Assembly (NCBI GenBank): GCA_016125075.1
Contig: WGMO01000007.1
Location: 62,001 to 126,000, forward strand
DNA from: Terrimonas sp.
GTDB lineage: Bacteria; Bacteroidota; Bacteroidia; Chitinophagales; Chitinophagaceae
Length of the DNA: 64,000 bases
Direction of reading: 5' to 3'
Positions 18,622 to 28,237 of this stretch are shown here, one piece after another. How positions within the stretch are numbered: the stretch's first letter is position 1; the number at the start of each line of letters is the position of its first letter. The position numbers and the translations under genes are program-made. Below the pieces are notes generated by a model. It saw only the letters and a list, made by a program, of their open reading frames with translations, made no database searches and was not told the DNA's origin.

Positions 18622-19794
18622 CTATGCTACCACTGATTTAACTGATTGATATTTTTTTCCCATGGCTTCCAGGTCGGCATCCTCCACTTCTTTTTTACTA
18701 TCGGCAACTTTTAAAAATTCATCGTACAAAACATCCACATCATTCCGGTTGAACTGGAACCCTAATTTCTGTAAACGGAATGCCAGGGCAGAACGGCCGC
18801 TCCTGGCCGTGAGTACAATCTTTGAACTGTCTGCCCCCACTTCTTCCGGGTTGATGATTTCATAGGTCAGGGCATCCTTTAAAAAGCCATCCTGATGAAT
18901 GCCGGAGGAATGGGCAAATGCATTACTGCCGACAATGGCTTTATTGGGTTGTACCGGCATCCGCATGGTATCGGAAACCTTTCGGCTGATCGGGTTGAGC
19001 AAACGGGGATTGATATCCGTATAATATCCCAGCGAATGATGCTGTTTGATTACCATTACCACTTCCTCCAGGGAGGTGTTACCAGCTCTTTCACCCAACC
19101 CATTGATCGTACATTCGATCTGGCGGGCACCGCTGATCACCCCTGCAATAGAATTGGCAGTTGCCAGTCCCAGGTCATTATGACAATGACAGGAGATAAT
19201 GGCCTTATCAATATTGGGAACATGATTGACCAGGAATGCGATCTTTTCTCCATATTGATGTGGCAGGCAATAGCCGGTTGTATCCGGTATATTCACGGTC
19301 GTGGCGCCTTCTGCAATAACTGCTTCAATCACCCTTGCCAGGTAATCGTTATCGGTACGGCCGGCATCCTCGGCGTAAAACTCAATATTATCCGTGTATT
19401 TTCTTGCCCAGCGAACACATTGTTTCGCCCTTTCCAGAATATCATCCCGGTTTGAATTGAATTTGGCTTTGATATGAAGATCGGAAGTACCGATACCGGT
19501 ATGGATACGCGGGTTCTTTGCATGCTTCAGGGCCTCTCCTGCCGTTTCGATATCCTTTTGAACAGCCCGGCTAAGACCGCATACCTGGGCTTTCGTGATG
19601 ACTTTTGAAATTTCTTCTACCGATGAGAAATCACCAGGCGAAGAAATCGGAAATCCGGCTTCAATGATATCGACCCCTAATTCTTCGAGCGCCAGGGCCA
19701 ATTCAATTTTTTCCTGGGTATTCAACTTACAACCGGGAACCTGTTCCCCGTCGCGGAGCGTGGTATCAAAAATGAAAATTTTGTTTTCTGCCAT
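18622..19794 (-). CDS. leuA: 2-isopropylmalate synthase, short form
   Basis: This enzyme condenses 3-methyl-2-oxobutanoate with acetyl-CoA, the first committed step to leucine. The TIM-barrel domain shows DTTLRDGEQ (10-18), metal ligands H203 and H205 in CHCHNDLG, and GLGERAGN. The protein is 390 residues, while the regulated enzymes are about 510-520 with a C-terminal dimer/allosteric domain. Here the chain stops right after the linker region, and leuC starts one base later, so nothing has been lost by a nearby frameshift. Homocitrate or methylmalate synthases share the barrel, but the leuCDB neighbours support LeuA. Confidence 0.92.
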   Translation of the reverse strand: MAENKIFIFDTTLRDGEQVPGCKLNTQEKIELALALEELGVDIIEAGFPISSPGDFSSVEEISKVITKAQVCGLSRAVQKDIETAGEALKHAKNPRIHTGIGTSDLHIKAKFNSNRDDILERAKQCVRWARKYTDNIEFYAEDAGRTDNDYLARVIEAVIAEGATTVNIPDTTGYCLPHQYGEKIAFLVNHVPNIDKAIISCHCHNDLGLATANSIAGVISGARQIECTINGLGERAGNTSLEEVVMVIKQHHSLGYYTDINPRLLNPISRKVSDTMRMPVQPNKAIVGSNAFAHSSGIHQDGFLKDALTYEIINPEEVGADSSKIVLTARSGRSALAFRLQKLGFQFNRNDVDVLYDEFLKVADSKKEVEDADLEAMGKKYQSVKSVVA

Positions 19795-19846
19795 AGTTAA
19801 TTAATTCATTAACAACCGTTAGTAAATAAACAGGGGACGGAGAAAA

Positions 19847-19876
19847 TTTCAATTATAGCCTACGAATTTATATTTG
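19847..19876 (+). promoter_or_regulatory. Predicted promoter for the 514-residue unknown gene
   Basis: TATATTTG at 19869-19876 is a perfect match to the Bacteroidota -7 element TAnnTTTG. TTTC lies 18 bases upstream as a partial -33 element. The gene start is about 108 bp downstream. The 189-bp gap also has to hold the divergent leuA promoter, for which no clear match was found. Confidence 0.35.
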
Positions 19877-19983
19877 TTTCTATGTAATATTTTGCTCAAA
19901 TTACCAGGGTAATACGGTTCCCAAAAGACCCGGAAACGAATAAAACCCTTTACCATAGCGGATTTCCGTATTTTTCGATTACG

Positions 19984-21528
19984 ATGCGTAACCAACAAAA
20001 CGATACCCTTTTTTTACTCATCAAAACAATGAATAAGGTCGAAAAAAGGCATTTTCGGCTCTATACCTCTCGCAATCAAGGTGGTGCGGGCACCAAATTC
20101 ATCCGGCTTTTTGATATCCTGGACAACATGAAGGAATATCATGAAGAGCAAATCTTTGCCAGGGAGAAGTCCATCAAACGCTCCCAACTGGCCAATCTCA
20201 AAGCACACCTCTATGGGGAATTACTGGTGGCCCTCCGGCTTTTGCACAGCGCCAAAAACCAGGAGATCCAGCTCAGGGAACAAATTGATTATGCCCGTAT
20301 CCTGTACAACCGGGGTTTGATCTTACAAAGTCTGAAGGTCCTTGACAAGGCAAAGACCGCGGCAAAGGAAAATGGTCACTTTATCCTCACGCTGGAAATT
20401 CTGCAATTTGAAAAATCAATCGAATCAAGGCATATCACACGCAGCCTCAAAGGCAGGGCGGAGAACCTGATCGAAGAGACCGAATTTTATGCCAGCCAGA
20501 TCAACGAGGTCGTACGGTTGTCCAACCTCTCCTTATTGTTGTATGGCGTTTACCTGGAAACAGGACACGTAAAAAATGAGCAGGAGGAAAAAGCCATCAA
20601 GACCCTGTTCAGGAATAATATATCGGGGATCAACGAAAAACAAATTGGTTTTTTCGGAAAGGCCTACCTGCACCAGGCCTACTGCTGGTATTATTTTATC
20701 CTCTACGATTTTTCGAAGTATTACCGGCATGCGGATAAATGGGTCCGGTTATTTGAACAACATCCCGAAGCAAAAAAAGAAGACCCCTTCCTTTACCTCA
20801 AGGCGGTGCATAACCTGCTCAATGCCCTTTTTATAATCGGTAACCATAAAAAAATGGAGACCGAACTGGAAGAACTGGACCGGTTTTATTCGGCCGCCGA
20901 TCACTACAACGATAATCTCCGGATCCAAAGTTTTGTGTACCTGTATACCGCAAGGATCAACATGCATTTTCTGGAAGGCACTTTCACGAAAGGGCTGGAA
21001 CTGGTACCGGAAATCGAAGCTGAATTAAAGAAATACCAGCGTTTTATCGATACCCACCGGATCATGGTATTCAACTATAAGATCGCATCACTGTATTTTG
21101 GTTCCGGGGATAATGAAACCGCCATCAAATATCTCAATAAGATCATCAACCTCAAAGTGGGGCACCTGAGAACAGATATACAATGCTTTGCCAGGATCCT
21201 GCACCTGATCGCGCATTATGAACTCGGCAATACCGATGTGCTGGACTACCTGATCCGTTCCGTTTACCGTTTTCTGTCGAAGATGGAAGATATGGATGCT
21301 GTGCTGAACGAGATCTTCAGGTTTCTTCGAAAATCTTTGTCGAGCAAACAGCAGGACCTTACCCGGAACTTCATTGAGCTGCGCGATAAACTGGAAAAGG
21401 TATCCAGGAATAAATACGCGAAGCGATCCTACCAATACCTGGATATCGTATCATGGCTGGAAAGCAAGATCGATAAAAAACCCGTTCAGGATATTATCCG
21501 CAGAAAATATCTTGAACGGGAAAAATAA
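19984..21528 (+). CDS. Unknown helical-repeat protein of Bacteroidota type
   Basis: This 514-residue protein has no signal peptide or membrane segment and is rich in Leu, Lys, Glu and Tyr. Its helix-turn-helix texture, with paired helices such as AKTAAKENGHFILTLEILQFEK and YLYTARINMHFLEGTF, suggests TPR-like repeats. The N-terminus LFLLIKTMNKVEKRHFRLYTS resembles a type I have seen as uncharacterised in this phylum. No catalytic motif is evident. It diverges from leuA and converges on the ExuT-like gene with only 17 bp between stops. Its last ~15 codons contain a terminator for the opposite strand. No function is proposed. Confidence 0.75.
   Translation: MRNQQNDTLFLLIKTMNKVEKRHFRLYTSRNQGGAGTKFIRLFDILDNMKEYHEEQIFAREKSIKRSQLANLKAHLYGELLVALRLLHSAKNQEIQLREQIDYARILYNRGLILQSLKVLDKAKTAAKENGHFILTLEILQFEKSIESRHITRSLKGRAENLIEETEFYASQINEVVRLSNLSLLLYGVYLETGHVKNEQEEKAIKTLFRNNISGINEKQIGFFGKAYLHQAYCWYYFILYDFSKYYRHADKWVRLFEQHPEAKKEDPFLYLKAVHNLLNALFIIGNHKKMETELEELDRFYSAADHYNDNLRIQSFVYLYTARINMHFLEGTFTKGLELVPEIEAELKKYQRFIDTHRIMVFNYKIASLYFGSGDNETAIKYLNKIINLKVGHLRTDIQCFARILHLIAHYELGNTDVLDYLIRSVYRFLSKMEDMDAVLNEIFRFLRKSLSSKQQDLTRNFIELRDKLEKVSRNKYAKRSYQYLDIVSWLESKIDKKPVQDIIRRKYLEREK
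21475..21520 (-). terminator. Terminator of the uronate operon, inside the facing gene
   Basis: Read on the minus strand, two 15-base arms (21506-21520 and 21481-21495) pair fully with one G-T pair around a 10-base loop, followed by six T residues. It lies 26 bp past the ExuT-like stop and wholly within the 3' coding end of the plus-strand 514-residue gene. On the plus strand the stem is followed by A residues, so it should act mainly on minus-strand transcription. Confidence 0.75.
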
Positions 21529-21545
21529 TAACGTCAACCCATATC

Positions 21546-22835
21546 CTATAATTCTACCCGGTTCATTTTTGGTGCCAGTAAGTGCATACAGACCCAGGCA
21601 ATGAGATAGGCAGAACCACAAATCACAAAAATGATATTATACCCGGTATTGATATTTCCGAGCACCTTAAAGTGATCGAGAATGATCCCGATAAATAAAG
21701 GGAAAAGAATGCCCCCTACCGAACCGGCCATCCCGCCGATACCAACTACCGAACTCACGGCCCTTTTGGGGAACATATCGGAAGCCGTAGTAAAGATATT
21801 GGCACTCCAGGCCTGATGAGCTGCTGCTGCCAGGCTGATCAGTGCCACGGCCACCCAGATATTATCGGTGAACCGGATAAAAACAATCGGCACTACACAG
21901 AAGGCAAATATCAGCATTGCTGTTTTCCTGGCTTTAAACACCGGCCAGCCCTTCTTGATAAACCAACCGGAGAGGTATCCGCCGAGTACACTTCCAAAAC
22001 TGGCAACGATATAAACCGTAGAAACGTGTATGGCAGATTTGCTGATATTCAGTCCATAAGTTGTATTGAAATAAGATGGTATCCAGAACAGATAAAACCA
22101 CCATACAGGGTCGGTGAGGAACTTTCCCACGATAAAGGCCCAGGATTGCCGGAAACTGACAATCTTGGCCCAGCTGATCTTTTTACCAATCTTTTCCTCT
22201 GCTACTTCATCGAGATCGCTGTGGATATAATCATATTCTGCCTGCGAGACCCTTTTTTGTTTTTGCGGAATATCAAAAAAAATCAACCAGAATAATAACC
22301 AGATAAATCCAATGGCCCCGGTCCAGATAAAGGCCTCCTGCCAACCATAAGCAACAAAAATCCAGGCGATCAGCGGGGGGCCGATGATCGCTGCCACATT
22401 AGAGCCGCTGTTGAATATGCCGGTGGCGAGTGCCCTTTCCTTTTTCGGAAACCACTCCGCTACGGCCTTGATCGCGGCAGGAAAATTACCCGCTTCCCCC
22501 AAACCCAGGAAGGTACGGGCCGCCCCAAATCCAAAAGTGCTTTTGGCCAAAGCATGCGCCATGGCAGCAAAACTCCAGATCACCAGGGAAATCGAATACC
22601 CTATTTTACTGCCGAGTTTATCGATCAACCTTCCAAATCCCAGCAAACCGATCGCATAGGCGGTAGAAAATGCCATGACAATATTGCTATAGTCCCGCTC
22701 GGACCAATTAAAATAGATTTCGAGGTTATCTTTTAATAATCCGATAACCTGTCTGTCGAGGTAATTGATCGTAGTTGCGAAAAACAACAGTGTTACTACC
22801 ACCCACCTGTATTTACCTATGGCTTGCTTTGTCAT
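21546..22835 (-). CDS. MFS transporter, hexuronate/ExuT-like
   Basis: This 429-residue inner-membrane protein has about 12 hydrophobic segments. It carries the anion:cation symporter signature seen in hexuronate carriers: an N-terminal INYLDRQVIGLL stretch and GFGRLIDKLGSKIGY between helices 2 and 3. The conserved LGLGEAGNFPAAIKAVAEWFPKKERALATG is split across helix 4-5. It is the last gene of the uronate operon, following KDPG aldolase by 6 bp, so uptake of galacturonate or a related uronate is expected. The exact substrate cannot be read from sequence. Confidence 0.88.
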   Translation of the reverse strand: MTKQAIGKYRWVVVTLLFFATTINYLDRQVIGLLKDNLEIYFNWSERDYSNIVMAFSTAYAIGLLGFGRLIDKLGSKIGYSISLVIWSFAAMAHALAKSTFGFGAARTFLGLGEAGNFPAAIKAVAEWFPKKERALATGIFNSGSNVAAIIGPPLIAWIFVAYGWQEAFIWTGAIGFIWLLFWLIFFDIPQKQKRVSQAEYDYIHSDLDEVAEEKIGKKISWAKIVSFRQSWAFIVGKFLTDPVWWFYLFWIPSYFNTTYGLNISKSAIHVSTVYIVASFGSVLGGYLSGWFIKKGWPVFKARKTAMLIFAFCVVPIVFIRFTDNIWVAVALISLAAAAHQAWSANIFTTASDMFPKRAVSSVVGIGGMAGSVGGILFPLFIGIILDHFKVLGNINTGYNIIFVICGSAYLIAWVCMHLLAPKMNRVEL

Positions 22836-22841
22836 GAAGTT

Positions 22842-23504
22842 TTACTTTTTTATAGCATGAATTAATTCCAGTACCTCTATGGTCATTTTCTCAATTGTAA
22901 TATAGTCTTTAGCTTCCATTAACTTTTTACTGATCAGTTTACTGCCCATGCCCACAGCCGATACACCGGCTTTATACCAACCCTCGATATTCTCTTTCGT
23001 GGTATCCACTCCCCCGGTTGGCATGAATAACAGGTGCGGAAAGATATCCTTTATCCCGCTTAGAAATTCTGGCCCCAGCATATTGCCGGGGAATAATTTG
23101 ATAAACCCGATGCCGGCATTTTCTGCAGCAATGATCTCCGTTGGGGTCATACAACCGGGTGCATAAAACAGGTCCCGTGTTTTTGCAAAATCGGCAACTT
23201 CAGGAACAAATCCCGGGCTGACGAGGAAGTCTGCCCCGGCTTCCACATACTGTTGAGCCTGTTCCCGGTTCTTGATGGTGCCAATACCCAGGAGCATATC
23301 ATTCATTTCCGTGTTCCGGATGGCCACCAGTTTTTTGAAATTTTTCAGGGCCGCCTCTCCCCGGTTTGTATATTCCACAGCCTTGATGCCGGCCCGGTAG
23401 ATTGCCCGCAGCACCTCCACACTCACCGTTTCATCGGCATTGAAATATAAGGGCAGGATTCCCTGCTCCCTGATCGCTTTTGTAACCTGGCTAACTGTAC
23501 TCAT
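22842..23504 (-). CDS. eda: KDPG aldolase (2-keto-3-deoxy-6-phosphogluconate aldolase)
   Basis: This class I aldolase splits KDPG into pyruvate and glyceraldehyde-3-phosphate, the final step of the uronate route. The Schiff-base lysine lies in GIGFIKLFPG (about residues 131-140), and the phosphate-binding MPTGGVD motif follows. The 220-residue length is normal. It lies 34 bp after the YhcH-like gene and 6 bp before the transporter. Some members also cleave 4-hydroxy-2-oxoglutarate; the kdgK neighbour favours the KDPG role. Confidence 0.93.
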   Translation of the reverse strand: MSTVSQVTKAIREQGILPLYFNADETVSVEVLRAIYRAGIKAVEYTNRGEAALKNFKKLVAIRNTEMNDMLLGIGTIKNREQAQQYVEAGADFLVSPGFVPEVADFAKTRDLFYAPGCMTPTEIIAAENAGIGFIKLFPGNMLGPEFLSGIKDIFPHLLFMPTGGVDTTKENIEGWYKAGVSAVGMGSKLISKKLMEAKDYITIEKMTIEVLELIHAIKK

Positions 23505-23538
23505 GGATAAATTATTTTTTACGTTTTGTTTCTTCTTT

Positions 23539-23988
23539 TCAGATGCTTACTTTGATCACCAGTTTTTTAATAGTTCCCGTTCCGATCATGGGCGCATGAA
23601 CATCTTCGGGAAAAAAAACAGCAAACTGGCCGTTTGTCAATTCGAAAAATGTATCCGGCTGGTCCTGATAGAACAGCACATCCTTTTCTTCATTATAGGT
23701 TCCCACCGGTTCCAAGCATTTTTCCCGGGGCTTCCAGCCCAGTGTTTCCGTACCACTGATACACAATTGTATATCGATATGCCGGTTATGACATTCAAAT
23801 TTTACCAGGCTGGCCTCTTTTGTTTTTCCGGGGGCTTCGCTAAAAATGGCTTTCAACCCGTCCTCAATTTCAACTTTAGCAAGGGGTGCCGCTGAGAGAT
23901 CCGTATGATTAATATAGGCAAATGCCTTTTCAAAAAGAGGATGCACCGAAAAATAACGGGAGGCATTGTTGATCGTATCGACTATCAT
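23539..23988 (-). CDS. YhcH/YjgK/YiaL (DUF386) family protein
   Basis: This 149-residue cupin-fold protein belongs to a family tied to sugar-acid and sialic-acid catabolism, where members act as anomerases or isomerases. Recognisable stretches are KFECHNRHIDIQLCISGTE and FAVFFPEDVHAPMIG, which carry the histidines and acidic residues that usually bind metal. It sits between kdgK and KDPG aldolase, so it may help open or isomerise a keto-deoxy uronate. The assignment to the family is solid; the substrate is inferred from place only. Confidence 0.85.
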   Translation of the reverse strand: MIVDTINNASRYFSVHPLFEKAFAYINHTDLSAAPLAKVEIEDGLKAIFSEAPGKTKEASLVKFECHNRHIDIQLCISGTETLGWKPREKCLEPVGTYNEEKDVLFYQDQPDTFFELTNGQFAVFFPEDVHAPMIGTGTIKKLVIKVSI

Positions 23989-24047
23989 ATTTTTTACAGC
24001 TTGATGCTCATTAAGAATTGCTTACTAATAATTGGCAACGCAATATT

Positions 24048-25073
24048 TCATCGCTGAACCCTGCCACTGCCATCTCCTTTCATCAGTTCTTTTACATCGC
24101 TGAGGGTGGCATGATTCAGATCGCCCGGAATAGTGTGTTTCAGGGCGCTGGCCGCTACGCCAAATTCTGCCGCCTCTGGCATGGGCATCCCTGTGACCAG
24201 CCCGTAAATGAGACCGCTGGCAAAACTGTCACCGCTACCGACGCGATCCACGATCCTGACATTGTATTTTTTGGTATGATAAAATTCATTACCGTCATAC
24301 ACCAAAGCGCTCCATCCATTATCACTGGCACTATAGCTTTCCCGAAGGGAAGACGCGATGTATTTGAAACCGAATTTTTCTTTCATCTGTTTAAATACAT
24401 CTTTGAAACCATCCAGGTTGAGTTCTCCTTTAGTCACATCCGTATGGGCCGCCTTAAAACCCAGGGTAGTATCTGCATCTTCTTCGTTACCGATACATAC
24501 ATCCACATACTGGCAAAGTTTTGTCATTACCTCCCTGGCTTTTTCCTTGCTCCATAATTTTTTTCGGTAATTCAAATCAATACTCGTGGTGATCCCCTTT
24601 GCCCGGGCTGCTTTTAAGGCTGCTTCGGTGAGGGCTGCCGCCTTATCACTCAGTGCAGGAGTAATACCCGTGGTATGGAACCAGGAGGCTCCCTCCAGTA
24701 TCTTATCAAAATCAAATTCTCCGGCATCTACATCAGCAATAGAAGCACCGGCCCTGTCATAGATCACCTGTGAAGCACGCATGCTGGCACCGGTTTCAAG
24801 AAAATAGATACCCAGCCTGTCACCACCCCTGGCCACAAATTGTGTATCCACCCCATAACGACGCAAATGATTGATGGCGGACTGGCCGATGGCGTTATTG
24901 GGCACTTTGGAAACAAAGGTCCCATTCAATCCATAATTACAAAGCGCAGCTGAAACATTGGCTTCGCCGCCTCCGTAGGTTATATCAAAGGTGTCGGCCT
25001 GGACAAACCTTTTAAAATCGGGGGTAGATAATCTTAACATGATCTCCCCGAGCGTTACAACTTTCTTAGACAT
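24048..25073 (-). CDS. kdgK: 2-keto-3-deoxygluconate kinase
   Basis: This PfkB-family kinase phosphorylates KDG to KDPG. The N-terminus has TLGEIMLRLS and the sugar-binding YGGGEANVSAAL. The C-terminal catalytic motif VGSGDSFASGLIYGL is near residues 277-291, with Asp as the base. The length of 341 is typical. In this operon it takes KDG from both the UxaA branch and the KduD branch, and the aldolase two genes later uses its product. Confidence 0.93.
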   Translation of the reverse strand: MSKKVVTLGEIMLRLSTPDFKRFVQADTFDITYGGGEANVSAALCNYGLNGTFVSKVPNNAIGQSAINHLRRYGVDTQFVARGGDRLGIYFLETGASMRASQVIYDRAGASIADVDAGEFDFDKILEGASWFHTTGITPALSDKAAALTEAALKAARAKGITTSIDLNYRKKLWSKEKAREVMTKLCQYVDVCIGNEEDADTTLGFKAAHTDVTKGELNLDGFKDVFKQMKEKFGFKYIASSLRESYSASDNGWSALVYDGNEFYHTKKYNVRIVDRVGSGDSFASGLIYGLVTGMPMPEAAEFGVAASALKHTIPGDLNHATLSDVKELMKGDGSGRVQR

Positions 25074-25111
25074 AGGTGTGCTGTTTGTACTTTATTAAAT
25101 GTTGATGAATG

Positions 25112-25942
25112 TTATTGTAATGTAGTGACCGGTGCCGGGTCCATATCCGTATAGACCAGGTTTTCTCCGGCCATCCCCCAAATAAATCCGTAATGGGAAG
25201 TGCCACAGCCAAAATGGGTACTCCAGGGTGGGGAAATAACGGCCTCATTATTTTGCATCACCAGGTGTTTGGTCTCAACCGGGTTACCCATGAAATGAAA
25301 AAGCCGTTGTTCTTCCGGAAGATCAAAGTAAAAATAGACTTCCATCCTTCGGGTATGGGTATGGGGAGGAACAGAATTCCAAACACTGCCGGGCGACATC
25401 ATGGTCAATCCCATCACCAACTGGCAGCTTTTTATCCCATCGAGATGAATATATTTATATACGGTTCTTTTATTGGCCGTGATTTCCGAACCCAACTCAA
25501 CCGGGGATGCTTTTTCCTTGGTGAATAATTTAGCCGGGTACACTGCATGCGCGGGGGCCGATAAGATATAAAACAGGGCCGGGGACTTTTTCCCGGCAGA
25601 AGCAAAACTTACTTTCCGGGTGCCTTTGCCCAGATAGAGGCAGGACATCTTTTCCAGCTCAAACTTTTTTCCGTCTGCCGTAACGGTTCCCTTTCCACCC
25701 ACATTGATGATCCCCATTTCCCTTCTTTCCAGGAAATAATCAGCCCTTAATTCGGGTTCGTTTGGAAGCAGCAGGGTTTTTGAAAAAGGGACCGCGCCAC
25801 CAATGATCATCCGGTCGTAATGTGAGTACACCAGTTTCAGCTGGTCTTTCTGCATGAGCGATTGAACCAGGTAATGATCCCTTAATTCCCGGGTCGACAT
25901 CTGGTTGGTCTCTTTCAAACTTGCAGCAAATCTTATTTCCAT
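25112..25942 (-). CDS. kduI: 5-keto-4-deoxyuronate isomerase
   Basis: This cupin enzyme converts 5-keto-4-deoxyuronate, formed from unsaturated galacturonate, to 2,5-diketo-3-deoxygluconate. Zinc ligands are expected in VPPHTHTRRMEVYFYFDLPEEQ and in the later STHFGCGTSHYGFIWGM. The 276-residue length matches the family. It lies 28 bp after kduD, which performs the next step. The pair shows that lyase products, and not only hydrolase products, are consumed. Confidence 0.95.
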   Translation of the reverse strand: MEIRFAASLKETNQMSTRELRDHYLVQSLMQKDQLKLVYSHYDRMIIGGAVPFSKTLLLPNEPELRADYFLERREMGIINVGGKGTVTADGKKFELEKMSCLYLGKGTRKVSFASAGKKSPALFYILSAPAHAVYPAKLFTKEKASPVELGSEITANKRTVYKYIHLDGIKSCQLVMGLTMMSPGSVWNSVPPHTHTRRMEVYFYFDLPEEQRLFHFMGNPVETKHLVMQNNEAVISPPWSTHFGCGTSHYGFIWGMAGENLVYTDMDPAPVTTLQ

Positions 25943-25970
25943 GATTATTCTTTAATAGGTTATTCAATCA

Positions 25971-26741
25971 TCAGCGACCCATCCATCCACCATCCACCGT
26001 CAATATGGTGCCCTGTATATAATCGGCGGCTTTCGAAGCCAGGAATACGACCGGGCCTTTAAAGTCTGCAGGCTGGCCCCAGCGACCCGCCGGTATCCTG
26101 GCCAGTATCGATTTATTTCTGTCCGGATCATCCTGCAATGCCTTTGTATTATCAGTAGCAATATACCCTGGCGCTATGCCATTAACATTGACACCCCTGG
26201 CCGCCCATTCATTGGCAAGGGCTTTGATCAGGCTGGCGAGGGCTCCTTTGCTGGCTGCATAGCCCGGCACCGTGATCCCGCCCTGGAAGCTTAATAGTGA
26301 ACAGGTGAATATGATCTTCCCTTCATTCCTGGAGAGCATATCCTTTCCAAATTCTCTTGCCATTATAAATTGCGAGTCGAGATTGATAGCGATCACCTTA
26401 TCCCAGAATTCATCCGGGTGCTCTGCTGCCGGTTTACGCATGATCGTGCCCGCATTATTGACTAGAATATCTATTTTATCGTTTTCTTTTTTGGCCTGAT
26501 GGATGAATGCATACAAACTGTCACGATCAGAAAAATCGGCCTGGTAGGCTTTGAATTTCCTGCCCAGCTTCACCACTTCTTTTTCTACTGCACTGCCACT
26601 GATTTCCAGGGAACCGGAGACCCCTATAATATCGGCTCCGGCTTCTGCAAGGCCAATGGCCATTGCCATACCGATACCCCGGTTACATCCTGAAACCAGG
26701 GCCGTTTTTCCTGAAAGGTCAAATTGCTGAACTACATTCAT
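25971..26741 (-). CDS. kduD: 2-keto-3-deoxygluconate 5-dehydrogenase (SDR)
   Basis: This short-chain dehydrogenase reduces 2,5-diketo-3-deoxygluconate to KDG with NAD(P)H. It has VSGCNRGIG (about 16-24), NNAG, and an intact catalytic YAASK near residue 160. The ATG at 26739-26741 is preferred over a GTG one codon earlier. From it the protein is 256 residues. It begins three bases after uxaC's stop region and precedes kduI, the standard pairing. A generic SDR is possible from sequence alone, but the neighbours make KduD likely. Confidence 0.9.
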   Translation of the reverse strand: MNVVQQFDLSGKTALVSGCNRGIGMAMAIGLAEAGADIIGVSGSLEISGSAVEKEVVKLGRKFKAYQADFSDRDSLYAFIHQAKKENDKIDILVNNAGTIMRKPAAEHPDEFWDKVIAINLDSQFIMAREFGKDMLSRNEGKIIFTCSLLSFQGGITVPGYAASKGALASLIKALANEWAARGVNVNGIAPGYIATDNTKALQDDPDRNKSILARIPAGRWGQPADFKGPVVFLASKAADYIQGTILTVDGGWMGR

Positions 26742-26744
26742 CAC

Positions 26745-28184
26745 TTAAATTTTTTCTGCCGTCTTGGGTCTTATGGCCACCTCACTCCAGTTGAAATATT
26801 GCTGTGCATTGTTGAAACAGATATCCTTGATCATGCCACCGATGAGTGGCAAATCGTTTGGTAACTCCCCGTTTTCGATTTCCGTACCAAAAAGCTCACA
26901 GAGTATGCGCCGGAAATATTCATGTCGTGGGAATGAAAGGAAGCTTCTCGAATCAGTGAGCATGCCCACAAACCTGCTGATCAAACCCATATTGGACAGG
27001 GTGTTGATTTGTTTTGTCATCCCATCCTTCTGATCGAGGAACCACCATGCCGAGCCCCATTGCACTTTTCCGACAATGGATCCGTCATTATAATTCCCGA
27101 TCATGGTTGCCATGAGTTCATTATCGGCAGGGTTGAGATTATAGAGGATCGTTTTGGTAAGTTTATCTTCACTATCCAGTCGGTTCAGGAATTTTGCGAT
27201 GGTCCCTGCCTGTGAGAAATCGCCTATTGAATCCCAACCGGTATCGGGACCCAGCTGCTTTAACATCCGGGTATTATTATTTCTCAGGGCCCCGAGGTGG
27301 TATTGTTGCACCCATCCTCTTTCCCAGTCCCATTCTGCAAAAACAATCAGCATGGCCGATTTGAATTGCCTGTTTTCCGTTTCTGTAAGTTCGGTACCCC
27401 CTCTTATTTTTTCGAAGATCTTTTTGATTTCCGATTCGGTATAATCCTCCGCATAGATCTGTTCCAGGCCATGATCCGATACAGAACAGCCCATGGATGC
27501 AAAGAAATCATGCCGCTTTTTTAAAGCCACCAGGTAATCGTCAAAGCTGGCAATTGCAGTATTGGTTACTTTTTCAACTTTATCAACATACTGGTTGAAC
27601 AATACGGCATCATCTGTTAGCATGGCTTTGTCCGGACGGAAGGCCGGAAAAACACTGATGCCAAAACCATTTTCCCTGATCTTTTTATGGTACTCGAGCG
27701 AATCTGTTGGATCATCAGTTGTACACAGGACCTTCACGTTCATCCTGAGCAGGAGTTTTTGAACAGAATAGTCGGGCGACTGCAGTTTTACCTTTGTTTC
27801 CTCATAAATGGCTTTTGCCGAAGCCGCATTTAAAATATCCGTGATGCCGAAATATCGCTGCAGTTCGAGGTGGGTCCAGTGATAGAGCGGATTTCTTAGG
27901 GTATAGGGCACGGTTACGGCCCATTTTTCAAATTTCTCCCAGTCCGATTTATTGCCTGTGATAAAATCTTCCGGTATCCCGTTGATGCGCATGGCCCGCC
28001 ATTTGTAATGATCCCCGTTCAACCAGATCCGGGTAATATTTTCAAAATTCTTATCGGCTGCAATTTCATCCGGTGGCAGGTGATTATGATAATCTATAAT
28101 GGGCATATTTTCAGCATACTCATGATAAAGCCGCTGTGCCGTCGCATTCGACAACAAAAAATTTTGATCCAGAAACTGCTTCAT
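26745..28184 (-). CDS. uxaC: Uronate isomerase (glucuronate/galacturonate)
   Basis: This amidohydrolase-fold enzyme isomerises D-galacturonate to D-tagaturonate or glucuronate to fructuronate. The metal-binding DYHNHLPP motif is near residue 31-38. Conserved WLNGDHYKWRAMRINGI and SFLSFPRHEYFRRILC follow. The 479-residue length is typical. With uxaB and uxaA just upstream in the same operon, galacturonate released by GH28 is the likely main substrate. Confidence 0.95.
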   Translation of the reverse strand: MKQFLDQNFLLSNATAQRLYHEYAENMPIIDYHNHLPPDEIAADKNFENITRIWLNGDHYKWRAMRINGIPEDFITGNKSDWEKFEKWAVTVPYTLRNPLYHWTHLELQRYFGITDILNAASAKAIYEETKVKLQSPDYSVQKLLLRMNVKVLCTTDDPTDSLEYHKKIRENGFGISVFPAFRPDKAMLTDDAVLFNQYVDKVEKVTNTAIASFDDYLVALKKRHDFFASMGCSVSDHGLEQIYAEDYTESEIKKIFEKIRGGTELTETENRQFKSAMLIVFAEWDWERGWVQQYHLGALRNNNTRMLKQLGPDTGWDSIGDFSQAGTIAKFLNRLDSEDKLTKTILYNLNPADNELMATMIGNYNDGSIVGKVQWGSAWWFLDQKDGMTKQINTLSNMGLISRFVGMLTDSRSFLSFPRHEYFRRILCELFGTEIENGELPNDLPLIGGMIKDICFNNAQQYFNWSEVAIRPKTAEKI

Positions 28185-28237
28185 ACTGCTTTTTTTTATG
28201 GTACCTATTTCGATAGATACCCGTTTACCCGTTACCC

